Under the pieces are notes generated by a model that made no database searches, was not told where the DNA came from, and saw only the letters and a program-made list of their open reading frames with translations. A program made the translations under genes and the position numbers. Below are positions 54,999 to 63,706 of a DNA stretch of 64,000 nucleotides, in pieces. Each line of letters starts with the position of its first letter. The stretch's first letter is position 1. This DNA comes from Bradyrhizobium stylosanthis. Its GTDB lineage: Bacteria; Pseudomonadota; Alphaproteobacteria; Rhizobiales; Xanthobacteraceae. The stretch is from the NCBI RefSeq assembly GCF_001641335.1, contig NZ_LVEM01000004.1, positions 270,556 to 334,555 of the forward strand, in the 5' to 3' direction.

Positions 54999-55904
54999 AT
55001 GGCGATCATCGGCGAGATCACGCACACCACCACCTACCGCTATGCAAAGCCGGTGACGTTCGGCACGCATCGCGCCATGTTCCTGCCGCAGCGCGGCGCC
55101 TCGACCCGGCTGCTGCGCTGGTCGGCTCACACCAGCCTGCCTTCAAAGGTGCTCTGGATCACCGATTCCCGCTCCAATGCCGTCACGGTGATGGATTTCA
55201 GCGAACCCGGCAGCGAGCTGACATTCACCTTCAAGGTGCGCGGCGTCTATTTCGGCATCAAGGGTCTGGAGGCGTTTCCGCTGGAGCCCCGGGCCGAGGA
55301 AGTGCCGGTGCAGTATACGCCGGACGAGTGGACCGACCTTGCCGGCTACCTGCGCCCACATGCCGAGGACGCGGACGGCACGCATGCGGCCTGGACCAAG
55401 AGCTTCGTCGCCGGCGATCAGGACCGGACCGCCGACCTGCTGCGCCGGATGCTGGCCGCGTTTCGCCGCGACTTCGACTATCGCGGGCGAGAGGCGCAAG
55501 GCACCCAGTCGCCGGGCGAAACGCTGCGCGCGAGATCAGGGACCTGCCGCGACTTTGCCTGGCTGATGATCGAGACGTTGCGCCGGCTTGGCTTTGCCGC
55601 GCGTTTCGTCAGCGGCTATCTCTATGACGCGGCGCTCGACGGCGGCGCGGTGGGCATGACCGGCTCCGGCGCAACGCATGCATGGGTGCAGGTGTTCCTG
55701 CCCGGCGCCGGATGGCTCGACTACGATCCGACCAACAGCCTGAGCGCCGGCTTCGATCTCATCCCGGTGGCCATTGCGAGGCATCCGGGTCAGGCCGTGC
55801 CGCTGGAGGGCTCCTGGTTCGGCGATGCTGGCGATTATCTCGGCATGTCAATCAATGTCGCCGTCAACAAGCTCGGCGAAATGCTCGATCCTTCGGAGGG
55901 ATAG
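54999..55904 (+). CDS. Transglutaminase-like domain protein
   Basis: A 301-residue cytosolic protein with an N-terminal beta-rich domain (ITHTTTYRYAKPVTFGTHR) and a transglutaminase core. The catalytic triad is intact: Cys183 (SGTCRDFA), His227 (THAWVQV) and Asp243 (DYDPTN). Many such bacterial proteins act as proteases or amidases. ATG 54999 matches the family start; the longer frame crosses the FixK-type box. The channel gene follows after 31 bp. Confidence 0.88.
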   Translation: MAIIGEITHTTTYRYAKPVTFGTHRAMFLPQRGASTRLLRWSAHTSLPSKVLWITDSRSNAVTVMDFSEPGSELTFTFKVRGVYFGIKGLEAFPLEPRAEEVPVQYTPDEWTDLAGYLRPHAEDADGTHAAWTKSFVAGDQDRTADLLRRMLAAFRRDFDYRGREAQGTQSPGETLRARSGTCRDFAWLMIETLRRLGFAARFVSGYLYDAALDGGAVGMTGSGATHAWVQVFLPGAGWLDYDPTNSLSAGFDLIPVAIARHPGQAVPLEGSWFGDAGDYLGMSINVAVNKLGEMLDPSEG

Positions 55905-55935
55905 GCTGCCGGCAGATGCGCGGCGGCCGCTGGCC

Positions 55936-56766
55936 ATGGTGTTCGATCACGACAGCAAGAGGGGACATGGGCTGGTGGACGCCGTCACCACGCCGTTCGA
56001 GGTCCTGAAGGGCAGGCTCCGGCAGCTCTACGAAGGCGACACGTTCGGCTGCATCCGATTCCGCTACGCCCTGCTGGTGCTCGACATCGTCACGGTGCTG
56101 TTCATCATCGCGACGTCGTTCCTGCCGCGCACCAAGGTCGTCGAGACGCTCGATGTCGTGTTCGGCATCCTGATCCTTGCGGATTTCTCCGCTCGGATGA
56201 TCATCAGCCGCCAACCGCTGCGCGACCTCGCGCGGCTCTCGACCTGGACCGACATCGTCGTCATCGTCTCGTTCCTCGCGCCGCTCGCCGGAGAAGCCGG
56301 CGGATTCCTGCGCGCGTTTCGAACCCTGCGGCTCTTGCGCGACTACCAGATGGTGGCGCGCCTGCGGGTCGACAGCGACTTCTTCCGGCGCAACGAGGAG
56401 GTCGTCTTTGCCGTTGCCAATCTCGGCGTGTTCGTCTTCGTGATGACGGGCGTGGTCTACGAGACGCAGAAGTCGCACAACCAGCAGATCGCCAACTATG
56501 CCGACGCGCTCTATTTCACGGTCACCGCGTTGACCACGACCGGATTCGGCGACATCACGCTGCCCGGCACCGTCGGGCGCCTGATCACCGTCGTCATCAT
56601 GATCTTCGGCGTGACGCTGTTCCTGAATCTCGCCAAGGCATTGCTCGCGCCTTCCAAGGTGCGCTTTCCCTGCCCGGTCTGCGGCCTGCAACGCCACGAC
56701 GTGGACGCGGTGCATTGCAAGGCCTGCGGGACCGTACTCAACATTCCCGACGAAGGCGCGGATTAG
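55936..56766 (+). CDS. Voltage-gated potassium-channel-like protein with C-terminal zinc ribbon
   Basis: A 276-residue membrane protein. Six helices are readable: S1 about 43-64, S2 70-90, S3 103-118, an arginine-bearing S4 125-140 (RAFRTLRLLRDYQ), S5 155-175 and S6 212-238. The pore filter is TTTGFGD at 200-206. After S6 the tail carries C246/C249 (CPVC) and C261/C264 (CKAC), a zinc ribbon in place of the usual RCK domain. The ATG at 55936 has a weak ribosome-binding site. Confidence 0.88.
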   Translation: MVFDHDSKRGHGLVDAVTTPFEVLKGRLRQLYEGDTFGCIRFRYALLVLDIVTVLFIIATSFLPRTKVVETLDVVFGILILADFSARMIISRQPLRDLARLSTWTDIVVIVSFLAPLAGEAGGFLRAFRTLRLLRDYQMVARLRVDSDFFRRNEEVVFAVANLGVFVFVMTGVVYETQKSHNQQIANYADALYFTVTALTTTGFGDITLPGTVGRLITVVIMIFGVTLFLNLAKALLAPSKVRFPCPVCGLQRHDVDAVHCKACGTVLNIPDEGAD

Positions 56767-56786
56767 GCTGGCACGTGCCGCCGCAG

Positions 56787-56816
56787 GCCTCCCGCCTCGC
56801 AAGCGAGGCGGGAGGC
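56787..56816. terminator. Strong bidirectional hairpin between convergent genes
   Basis: A perfect 14-bp inverted repeat (56787-56800 and 56803-56816) of GCCTCCCGCCTCGC with a 2-nt centre, between the channel stop and the convergent uronate-dehydrogenase stop. It lacks a T tract but is very stable and may end or protect both transcripts. Confidence 0.6.
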
Positions 56817-56830
56817 GAGAGGCGAGTGCG

Positions 56831-57655
56831 CTACCGCTTCTTCCAGTCGATGATGCGGCTCGGGTCGGCGTCGAACTCCATGCTGCAGAACGTGCCGCCC
56901 TGGAAATAATCGCCGACCGGATCGGGCTTCAGCTTGGCCTGCTCGGCCATCGCGTGCTCGCGGAAATCCTCGGCGCGCCCCGTCGGGCGATAGCCGAATT
57001 CGTAGGCGCGGTGGTTGTCCCACCAGGCGCGCTCGTTGAGCGAGGCGCCGTAGAACACCTCGAAATGGATGTCGGGATGCTCGAGCCCGATGCGGCAGAG
57101 CTGCACGAGGTCGTCGGGCTTGAGCCAGATCGAAAGCCGGCGCTGGTCGAGCGGCATGTCGCCGAAATTGCCGATGCGCAGGCACGTGACCTTCATGCCG
57201 TGCTTGTCGGCGTAGAGCGCGCCGACCGCCTCGCCGAACACCTTGCTGACGCCGTAGCGGCCGTCGGGGCGCGGGGTGACGTCGGTGCCGATCTTGTGGT
57301 GGCGCGGATAGAAGCCGACGGCGTGGTTCGACGAGGCGAACACCACGCGCTTGACGCCCTTGCGGTACGCTGCCTCGAACAGATTGTAGCCGCCGATGAT
57401 GTTGGCCTGCAGGATCTGGTCCCAGGTGCCTTCGACCGAATAGCCGCCGAAATGGATGATGCCGTCGACGCCCTCGCAGATCGCCTCGCACTGCGCGAGA
57501 TCGGCAAGGTCGGCCGCCCTGAACTGCTCGTTGGCGCCGAGATCGGCCGGCGGCTTGATGTCGGACAGCAGGAGATCCGGATAGATCGGCGGCAGCAGTT
57601 TTCGCAGGCTCGTGCCGATTCCGCCCGAAGCTCCCGTCATCAGAATACGCGGCAT
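56831..57655 (-). CDS. udh: NAD-dependent uronate dehydrogenase (SDR epimerase-type)
   Basis: A 274-residue extended SDR. NAD-binding GASGGIG is at the N-terminus, with the catalytic Y134/K138 pair in GRYGVSKVFGEA; SSNHAVGFYPR and LRIGNFG fit uronate dehydrogenases, which oxidise glucuronate or galacturonate to the aldarolactone. ATG 57655 has GAGGGA upstream. Divergence from an SMP-30 lactonase supports this, since that enzyme would open the lactone. Confidence 0.82.
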   Translation of the reverse strand: MPRILMTGASGGIGTSLRKLLPPIYPDLLLSDIKPPADLGANEQFRAADLADLAQCEAICEGVDGIIHFGGYSVEGTWDQILQANIIGGYNLFEAAYRKGVKRVVFASSNHAVGFYPRHHKIGTDVTPRPDGRYGVSKVFGEAVGALYADKHGMKVTCLRIGNFGDMPLDQRRLSIWLKPDDLVQLCRIGLEHPDIHFEVFYGASLNERAWWDNHRAYEFGYRPTGRAEDFREHAMAEQAKLKPDPVGDYFQGGTFCSMEFDADPSRIIDWKKR

Positions 57656-57744
57656 GTCTTCCCTCGAAGTTGGTGACCAATTTGCGGTCACGTGTCTCTA
57701 ATGATAGCAGGAATGTCCAGAGGGAACGAAACGAGAGAACCGAC

Positions 57745-58722
57745 ATGAATGAGGCATCGTCCCACCCCCAGGAGCGGCCAGGCTGGCGGCCCGCGAGCTA
57801 CTACCCCGATCCGGCGATCAAGGCGCTCGATCCCCGCTTCGAAAAACACTGGCTCAAGCTCTCGGCGGTGGAGCGGATCGCGACCGGGCTGCGCTGGGCC
57901 GAGGGGCCGGTGTGGGTCGGCGACGGGCGTTATTTGCTGTGCAGCGACATTCCCAACCAGCGCATCCTCAAATGGGAAGAGGAAACCGGCGCGGTCTCGG
58001 TGTTCCGCAAACCCTCCAATTTCGCCAACGGCAATACGCGCGACCGCCAGGGCCGGCTCGTCACCTGCGAGCATGGCGGGCGCCGCGTGACCCGCACCGA
58101 ATATGACGGCAGCATCACGGTGCTGATGGATCAATTCAACGGCAAGCGGTTGAACTCGCCGAACGATGTCGTTGTTAAATCGGACGGCTCGATCTGGTTC
58201 ACTGATCCGACCTTCGGCCTGCTCGGCAATTACGAGGGCTACAAGGCCGAGAGCGAGATCGATCCGAACGTGTACCGGCTCGATCCGGCGACGGGCAAGG
58301 CGACCATCGTCGCGGAGGGCGTGCTCGGGCCGAACGGGCTGTGCTTCTCGCCGGACGAGAAGATCTTGTATGTCGTGGAATCCCGCGGCGTGCCGAACCG
58401 CAAGATCCTGGCCTATGACGTCTCGCCTGAGGGCACCACGATCTCCAACAAGCGCGTCCACATCGATGCGGGTCCGGGCACGCCTGATGGCATGCGCTGC
58501 GACATCGACGGCAATCTCTGGTGCGGCTGGGGCATGGGCGATCCCGAACTCGACGGCGTCGTGGTGTTCGCGCCCGACGGCGTCATGATCGGCCGCATCG
58601 CATTGCCCGAACGGTGTGCCAACGTCTGCTTCGGCGGCGTCCAGCGCAACCGCCTGTTCATGGCGGCGAGCCAGTCGATCTACGCGCTGTATGTGAACAC
58701 GCAGGGCGCGGTGGGGGGATAG
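57745..58722 (+). CDS. SMP-30/gluconolactonase family lactonase
   Basis: A 325-residue six-bladed beta-propeller. Metal ligands are expected at Glu of RWAEGPVW, Asn of LNSPNDVVV and NGLCFSPDE, and Asp of GTPDGMRCDIDGN. It hydrolyses sugar-acid lactones. ATG 57745 follows a purine-rich AACGAGAGAA stretch; the longer frame overlaps the divergent gene. With udh it would convert a uronate to an aldarate. Confidence 0.88.
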   Translation: MNEASSHPQERPGWRPASYYPDPAIKALDPRFEKHWLKLSAVERIATGLRWAEGPVWVGDGRYLLCSDIPNQRILKWEEETGAVSVFRKPSNFANGNTRDRQGRLVTCEHGGRRVTRTEYDGSITVLMDQFNGKRLNSPNDVVVKSDGSIWFTDPTFGLLGNYEGYKAESEIDPNVYRLDPATGKATIVAEGVLGPNGLCFSPDEKILYVVESRGVPNRKILAYDVSPEGTTISNKRVHIDAGPGTPDGMRCDIDGNLWCGWGMGDPELDGVVVFAPDGVMIGRIALPERCANVCFGGVQRNRLFMAASQSIYALYVNTQGAVGG

Positions 58723-58742
58723 GCGCGCCACACCGACGGTCC

Positions 58743-58833
58743 CGTAGGGTGGGCAAAGCGAAGCGTGCCCACCATCTCTTAATCGTCGCGCAAATTCGTG
58801 GGCACGTCGCTTCGCGCCCTTGCCCACCCTACG
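58743..58833. repeat. Family B intergenic repeat (copy 2)
   Basis: CGTAGGGTGGGCAAAGCG pairs with GCCCTTGCCCACCCTACG across about 91 bp, with inner AGCGTGCCCAC and GTGGGCACGTCGC arms. It lies just past the lactonase gene and 11 bp before a family A copy. Confidence 0.85.
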
Positions 58834-58844
58834 GCACCGTCTTC

Positions 58845-58930
58845 CGTCATTGCGAGCGTAGCGAAGCAATCCAGGCCGCCGCTGCGGGCGCACTCTGGAT
58901 TGCTTCGTCGCTTCGCTCCTCGCAATGACG
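58845..58930. repeat. Family A intergenic repeat (copy 5)
   Basis: An 86-bp palindrome from CGTCATTGCGAGCGTAGCG to GCTCCTCGCAATGACG, inverted in layout relative to copies 1, 3 and 4 (the AGGAGC side is at the right end). Confidence 0.85.
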
Positions 58931-58939
58931 AAACGAAAA

Positions 58940-58967
58940 ACGCCGGAGCGGTTGCCCGCTCCGGCGT
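58940..58967. terminator. Rho-independent terminator of the aldehyde dehydrogenase gene
   Basis: A 12-bp perfect stem (ACGCCGGAGCGG / CCGCTCCGGCGT) with a TTGC loop. On the minus strand it is followed by TTTT CG TTT, 23 bp past the aldehyde dehydrogenase stop. The plus strand side (CATTTTGTT) may also end the lactonase transcript. Confidence 0.88.
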
Positions 58968-58989
58968 CATTTTGTTCACGCGCTAAAAC

Positions 58990-60420
58990 TTACGCCGCGT
59001 TGAAGCCGGCGACCGCCTTCACTTCGAGGAAGTCCTCGAGGCCGTACTTGCCCCACTCGCGGCCGTTGCCGGACTGCTTGTAGCCGCCGAACGGCGCGGT
59101 GCGGTCGTTGGGTACGCCCTGGAGGTTGACGTTGCCGGCGCGGATCTGGCGGCCGACGCGCTTGGCGTCCTCGACCGACGGACCCGAGACGTAGCCCGCA
59201 AGACCGTACGGCGTATCGTTGGCGATGTGCACCGCCTCGGCTTCGTCCTTGGCGCCGAGGATGGTCAGCACCGGTCCAAAGATCTCTTCGCGCGCGATGG
59301 TCATCTCGGGGGTGACGTCGGCGAAGATGGTCGGACGGACATAGAAGCCCTTGTTGACGCCCTCGGGCAGGCCCGGGCCGCCGGCGACGAGGGTTGCGCC
59401 CTCGTCGATGCCCTTCTTGATCAGCGCCTGGATCTTGTCCCACTGGCCGCGGTTGACGACCGGACCGATGGTGGTGCCTTCGCCGCGCGGATCGCCGGCC
59501 TTGGTCTTGTCGGCGACGGCCTTCGCGATCGCGGCGACTTCCTTCATCTTGGAGGCCGGCACGATCATGCGCGAGGGCGCGTTGCAGGACTGGCCGGAGT
59601 TGTTGAACATGTGCATCACGCCGCCGGTCACCGCCTTCGTGAGGTCGGCGCCTTCGAGGATCACGTTCGGCGACTTGCCGCCGAGCTCCTGGCTGACGCG
59701 CTTCACCGTCGGCGCAGCGCGCTTGGCAACATCGATGCCGGCGCGGGTCGAGCCGGTGAAGGAGATCATGTCGATGTCAGGATGCTCGCTCATGGCGGCG
59801 CCGACCTCGGGGCCGAGGCCGTTGACGAGGTTGAACACGCCCTTCGGCACGCCTGCTTCATGCAGGATCTCGGCGAAGATCAGCGCCGAGGTCGGGGTGA
59901 ACTCGCTGGGCTTCAGGATCATGGTGCAGCCGGCCGCGAGTGCAGGCGCGACCTTGCAGGCGATCTGGTTGAGCGGCCAGTTCCAGGGCGTGATCATGCC
60001 GACCACGCCGACCGGCTCGCGCAGCACCATGGCGGTGCCGACCGGCTCCTCGAAATGATAGTTCTTGAGCACGTCGAGCGTGGTCATGAGATGGCCGAGG
60101 CCGGCGCCGGCCTGCAGCTTCTCCGCCATCGGCAACGGGGCGCCCATCTCGTCGGAGACGGCGGCGCCGATCTCCTTGAGGCGGCCCTTGTAGATCTCAA
60201 TGATTTTCGAGAGCAGCGCGACGCGCTCCTCGCGGCTGGTCTGGGAGAACGTTGCGAAGGCGCGCTTGGCGGCGGCAACGGCCTTGTCCACATCGGCCTT
60301 GGAGCCGAGCGCAACCTCGTACATCGCCTCTTCCGTCGCGGGATTGACCACGGCGGTGGACTTCTTGACGGCGGGATCGACCCAGGCGCCGTCGATGTAG
60401 AATTGCATGCGATTGACCAT
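58990..60420 (-). CDS. Aldehyde dehydrogenase family protein
   Basis: A 476-residue NAD(P)-dependent aldehyde dehydrogenase. Catalytic Cys279 (NNSGQSCNAPS), general base Glu245 (SQELGGKSP) and Asn147 (TPWNWP) are present, with the FTGST cofactor segment near 221-225. ATG 60420 has GAGG 6 nt upstream; the 640-residue longer frame starts in a family C repeat and is rejected. The substrate is not evident; the gene has its own terminator. Confidence 0.94.
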   Translation of the reverse strand: MVNRMQFYIDGAWVDPAVKKSTAVVNPATEEAMYEVALGSKADVDKAVAAAKRAFATFSQTSREERVALLSKIIEIYKGRLKEIGAAVSDEMGAPLPMAEKLQAGAGLGHLMTTLDVLKNYHFEEPVGTAMVLREPVGVVGMITPWNWPLNQIACKVAPALAAGCTMILKPSEFTPTSALIFAEILHEAGVPKGVFNLVNGLGPEVGAAMSEHPDIDMISFTGSTRAGIDVAKRAAPTVKRVSQELGGKSPNVILEGADLTKAVTGGVMHMFNNSGQSCNAPSRMIVPASKMKEVAAIAKAVADKTKAGDPRGEGTTIGPVVNRGQWDKIQALIKKGIDEGATLVAGGPGLPEGVNKGFYVRPTIFADVTPEMTIAREEIFGPVLTILGAKDEAEAVHIANDTPYGLAGYVSGPSVEDAKRVGRQIRAGNVNLQGVPNDRTAPFGGYKQSGNGREWGKYGLEDFLEVKAVAGFNAA

Positions 60421-60570
60421 CGTTAACCTCTTCTTGGGGGCTTGGAGGGGGCGTTTCGGCAGGCATCCTTGCACGAAAGCGCCAGCAATTGAACCCGCCA
60501 TATGCGGGGCCAGCGTTGCGGCGGACGCGCGGAATATGGGACTTGGTTCAGACCGAGGCAAGCGCGGCCA

Positions 60571-60730
60571 TGGGTCCCGGTTCAGCACCGCGGCACTTCG
60601 CGCAGCAGTGCGCCCGCGACACGAAATTAGAACACGTGTAGACACTCTCGTGCCCCGGAAGCAGCGCAGCACTTCCCCGGCGATGCGGAGCATCGTCCGG
60701 AGTGATGCGCTGCTGAGCCGGGGCCCATGC
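60571..60730. repeat. Family C intergenic palindromic repeat (copy 4)
   Basis: It fills most of the gap between the aldehyde dehydrogenase and the AceE-like gene. Arms include TGGGTCCCGGTTCAGC and GCTGAGCCGGGGCCCA, with the internal CGATGCGGAGCATCG hairpin also seen in copy 3. Layout is reversed and interrupted by about 20 unrelated bases (60625-60645). Confidence 0.75.
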
Positions 60731-60745
60731 GGCCGGTTACCCCGA

Positions 60746-63109
60746 CTACACCGCCATCTTCCGGTGCAGCACCGGTGCGCCGGTGGTGAGACTTTCGGCC
60801 GCATCGATGATGGCGTTGGCGTCGATGCCGTAGTGCCGATAAAGGTCCGCGATGCTGCCGGTCTGGCCGAACTGCTCGACGCCGAGCGCCTCGACGCGAT
60901 GGCCGCGGACACTGCCGAGCCAGCCGAGCGCGGAGGGATGGCCGTCGATCACGGTCACGATGCCGCAGTCGCGCGGCAGCGGCGCGAGCAGCCTTTCGAT
61001 GCGGCTGAGATGCTGCACGCCGCGCCGGTCCCGCCGCAATTTTCGCGCGGCAGTCCAGCCCGCATGCAGGCGATCCGCCGAGGTGATCGCGAGCAGGCCG
61101 ATATCGCGCCGGCTCTCGCCGATGAAGCCGGTGGCCTCGATTGCCTCGGGCGCGACCGCGCCGGTATAGGCGATCACGACCTCGGCATTGGGGCCGGGCT
61201 TACGCAGCCAGTAGGCGCCGTCGGTGATGCCCTGCTGCAGTTCCGGCGTCATGATCCGCTGCGCCTGCTCGATGCTGCGCGTCGAAAGCCGCAAGTAAAC
61301 CGAGCCGCCCTCGCCGGGATCGCGCTGCATGTGCTCGAAACCCCAGCCCATGATCACGGCGAGCTCGTCGACGAAGGCCGGCTCGAACGAGGCGAGCCCG
61401 TCCTGCGCCATGCCGATCAGCGGCGTCGCGATCGACTGGTGAGCGCCACCCTCGGGCGCGAGCGTGATGCCCGATGGCGTCGCCGCGACCATGAAGCGCG
61501 CATCCTGGTAGCAGGCATAGTTCAGCGCATCGAGGCCGCGCTCGATGAAGGGATCGTAGAGCGTGCCGACCGGCAAGAGCCGCGCGCCGTTGATCTGGTG
61601 CGACAGGCCGAGCGCCGAGAGCATGATGAACAGGTTCATCTCGGCAATGCCGAGCTCGAGATGCTGGCCCTTGGGCGAGAAGTCCCAGTTGAAGGTGGAC
61701 GGAATTTTCTCGCTGCGGAATAAGTCGGCCTTCTCGCCGCGCGCGAACAGGCCGCGCCGGTTCACCCAGGGACCGAGATTGGTCGAAACGGTGACGTCGG
61801 GCGAGGTCGTGACGATGCGCTGGGCGAGTTCGCTGTCGCCGCGCGCGATCTCGTTCAGCACGAGGCCAAAGCCTTGTTGCGTGGACATCTGCGGCGACGG
61901 CTTGAAGGCGAGCTGCTGCGGGACTTCGACCGCCGGAGCCGTCAGCCTGCGTCCATCCTTGTTGAACGGCACGCGCGCAAGGAACGCGTCGAGCTCGGCC
62001 GCGTCCTGCGTCAGGCCCTCGTACTTGTCCCACTCATGGCCGGGACGGATGTTCTGGCTGTCGCGATATTTCTCCATCTGCGCGACCGTCATCAGACCGG
62101 CATGGTTGTCCTTGTGGCCCTGGAACGGCAGGCCGACGCCCTTGATGGTGTAGGCGATGAAGCAGACCGGGCGATCGTGATCGATGGATTCGAACGCCTC
62201 CAGCATGCTCGCCATGTCGTGGCCGCCGAGGTTCGACATCAGCGCCAGCAGCTCCTCGTCGCTGCGCTTGTCGATCAGTTTCGTGATCGGCCCCTGGTCG
62301 CCGATCTCGTCATGCAGATGCTTGCGGAAGGCGGCGCCGCCCTGGAAGCACAGCGCGGCGTAGAGCGCGTTCGGGCAATTGTCGATCCAGCGCTTCAGCG
62401 CCTCGCCGCCGGGCTCGGCAAAGGCCTCGCGCATCAAGCGGCCGTATTTCACGATGACGACGTCCCAGCCGAAATTGCGGAACATGGTCTCGAACTTTTC
62501 CCAGAGCCCTTCGCGCACGACGGCATCGAGCGACTGGCGGTTATAGTCCACCACCCACCAGGTGTTGCGCAGGCCGTGCTTCCAGCCCTCGGCCAGCGCC
62601 TCGAAGATATTGCCCTCGTCCATCTCGGCGTCGCCGACCAGCGCGATCATCCGCCCCTCGCGGCGATCCTTCATCCAGCCATGCGCCTTGACGTAGTCCT
62701 GCACCAGCGAGGCGAACAGCGTCTGCGCGACACCGAGACCGACCGAGCCGGTGGAGAAGTCGACGTCGTCGACGTCCTTGGTGCGCGAGGGATAGGACTG
62801 CGCGCCCTTGAAGCCGCGGAAATTCTCCAGCTTCTCGCGGCTCTGCCGGCCGAACAGATATTGAATGGCGTGAAACACCGGGCTCGCATGCGGCTTCACC
62901 GCGACGCGGTCCTCAGGGCGCAGCACGCTGAAATACAGCGCCGACATGATGGTCGCGAGCGAGGCTGAGGAGGCCTGGTGGCCGCCGACCTTGAGGCCAT
63001 CCGCATTGGGGCGGACGTGGTTGGCGTGATGGATGGTCCATGACGACAGCCAGAGTGCCTTGCGGGCCAGTGCGGTCAACGTGTCCAGACGGGCGGAATC
63101 AACGGGCAT
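60746..63109 (-). CDS. AceE-type 2-oxoacid dehydrogenase E1 / transketolase-like protein
   Basis: A 787-residue homodimeric-type E1, about 100 residues shorter than E. coli AceE. The ThDP motif runs from G159-D160 (GDAEMDEGN) to N190 (VVDYNRQSLD); His in HHANHVRPNADGLKVGGHQAS and the GIAEMNLF block are conserved. GGGAG precedes ATG 63109. No E2 or E3 gene is linked. MdeB of Pseudomonas putida, a 2-oxobutyrate E1 homologue paired with the Lrp-type MdeR, is a parallel; a 2-oxo acid from amino-acid catabolism is inferred as substrate. Confidence 0.88.
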   Translation of the reverse strand: MPVDSARLDTLTALARKALWLSSWTIHHANHVRPNADGLKVGGHQASSASLATIMSALYFSVLRPEDRVAVKPHASPVFHAIQYLFGRQSREKLENFRGFKGAQSYPSRTKDVDDVDFSTGSVGLGVAQTLFASLVQDYVKAHGWMKDRREGRMIALVGDAEMDEGNIFEALAEGWKHGLRNTWWVVDYNRQSLDAVVREGLWEKFETMFRNFGWDVVIVKYGRLMREAFAEPGGEALKRWIDNCPNALYAALCFQGGAAFRKHLHDEIGDQGPITKLIDKRSDEELLALMSNLGGHDMASMLEAFESIDHDRPVCFIAYTIKGVGLPFQGHKDNHAGLMTVAQMEKYRDSQNIRPGHEWDKYEGLTQDAAELDAFLARVPFNKDGRRLTAPAVEVPQQLAFKPSPQMSTQQGFGLVLNEIARGDSELAQRIVTTSPDVTVSTNLGPWVNRRGLFARGEKADLFRSEKIPSTFNWDFSPKGQHLELGIAEMNLFIMLSALGLSHQINGARLLPVGTLYDPFIERGLDALNYACYQDARFMVAATPSGITLAPEGGAHQSIATPLIGMAQDGLASFEPAFVDELAVIMGWGFEHMQRDPGEGGSVYLRLSTRSIEQAQRIMTPELQQGITDGAYWLRKPGPNAEVVIAYTGAVAPEAIEATGFIGESRRDIGLLAITSADRLHAGWTAARKLRRDRRGVQHLSRIERLLAPLPRDCGIVTVIDGHPSALGWLGSVRGHRVEALGVEQFGQTGSIADLYRHYGIDANAIIDAAESLTTGAPVLHRKMAV

Positions 63110-63190
63110 GGCAATGCTCCCGGAAAACAGGTGTGCCGATGATACGCCTGCCGGAAGCGCCAAACTTCTCAATTTTTCGCACCATACCTG

Positions 63191-63214
63191 CCAATATTGG
63201 GATAATTTCCCAAT
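63191..63214. promoter_or_regulatory. Lrp-type operator palindrome
   Basis: ATTGGGA-TAATT-TCCCAAT (63196-63214) is a perfect inverted repeat with an AT-rich centre, fitting Lrp/AsnC operators. It overlaps a second palindrome CCAATATTGG at 63191-63200. It lies between the divergent E1 and Lrp genes, about 85 bp from the former and 31 bp from the latter. Confidence 0.75.
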
Positions 63215-63244
63215 CAAATGCCTCCTGATGCAGGTTCCATCCCA

Positions 63245-63706
63245 ATGCCCGAGCTCGACGCCATCGACCGCAAGATCCTCAGCTACCTCCAGAACGACAG
63301 CCGCCTGACCATGCAGGAGCTCGCCGACAAGGTCGGGCTCTCGGTGTCGCCCTGCCATCGCCGGGTCAAGCTGCTTGAGGAGCGCGGCGTCATCTCGCGC
63401 TATATCGCGACCGTCGACCAGAAGGCGCTGGGACTGCATGTCAGCGTCTTCATCTCGATCAAGCTGGCGCGGCAGAAGGAAGAGGACCTCAACCGCTTCG
63501 CCCGCGCCATCTCGAAATGGGACGAGGTGCTGGAGTGCTATCTGATGACCGGCAACCGCGACTATCTCCTGCGCGTCGTCGCCGCCGACCTCGCCTCCTA
63601 CGAGACCTTCCTCAAGACCAAGCTGACCCGGCTCGACGGCATCGCCTCGATCGAGTCCAGCTTTGCGCTGAGCCAGGTGAAGTATTCGATCGCGTTGCCG
63701 GTCTGA
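63245..63706 (+). CDS. Lrp/AsnC family transcriptional regulator
   Basis: A 153-residue regulator: helix-turn-helix (MQELADKVGLSVSPCHRRVKLLEE region, residues 22-45) and a C-terminal RAM ligand-binding domain. ATG 63245 (MPELDAIDRKIL) is the family start; ATG 63218 would overlap the operator region and has no ribosome-binding site. It is divergent from the E1 gene and probably controls it in response to an amino acid. Confidence 0.92.
   Translation: MPELDAIDRKILSYLQNDSRLTMQELADKVGLSVSPCHRRVKLLEERGVISRYIATVDQKALGLHVSVFISIKLARQKEEDLNRFARAISKWDEVLECYLMTGNRDYLLRVVAADLASYETFLKTKLTRLDGIASIESSFALSQVKYSIALPV

Noticed and set aside
31902..58930. Repeats considered as a CRISPR array or insertion-sequence ends
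   Set aside because: Copies are dispersed, palindromic and without regular spacers, and no Cas or transposase gene is in the window.
60421..60912. N-terminal extension of the aldehyde dehydrogenase to 640 residues
   Set aside because: The extension translates a family C repeat, and a good ribosome-binding site precedes ATG 60420 at the normal family start.
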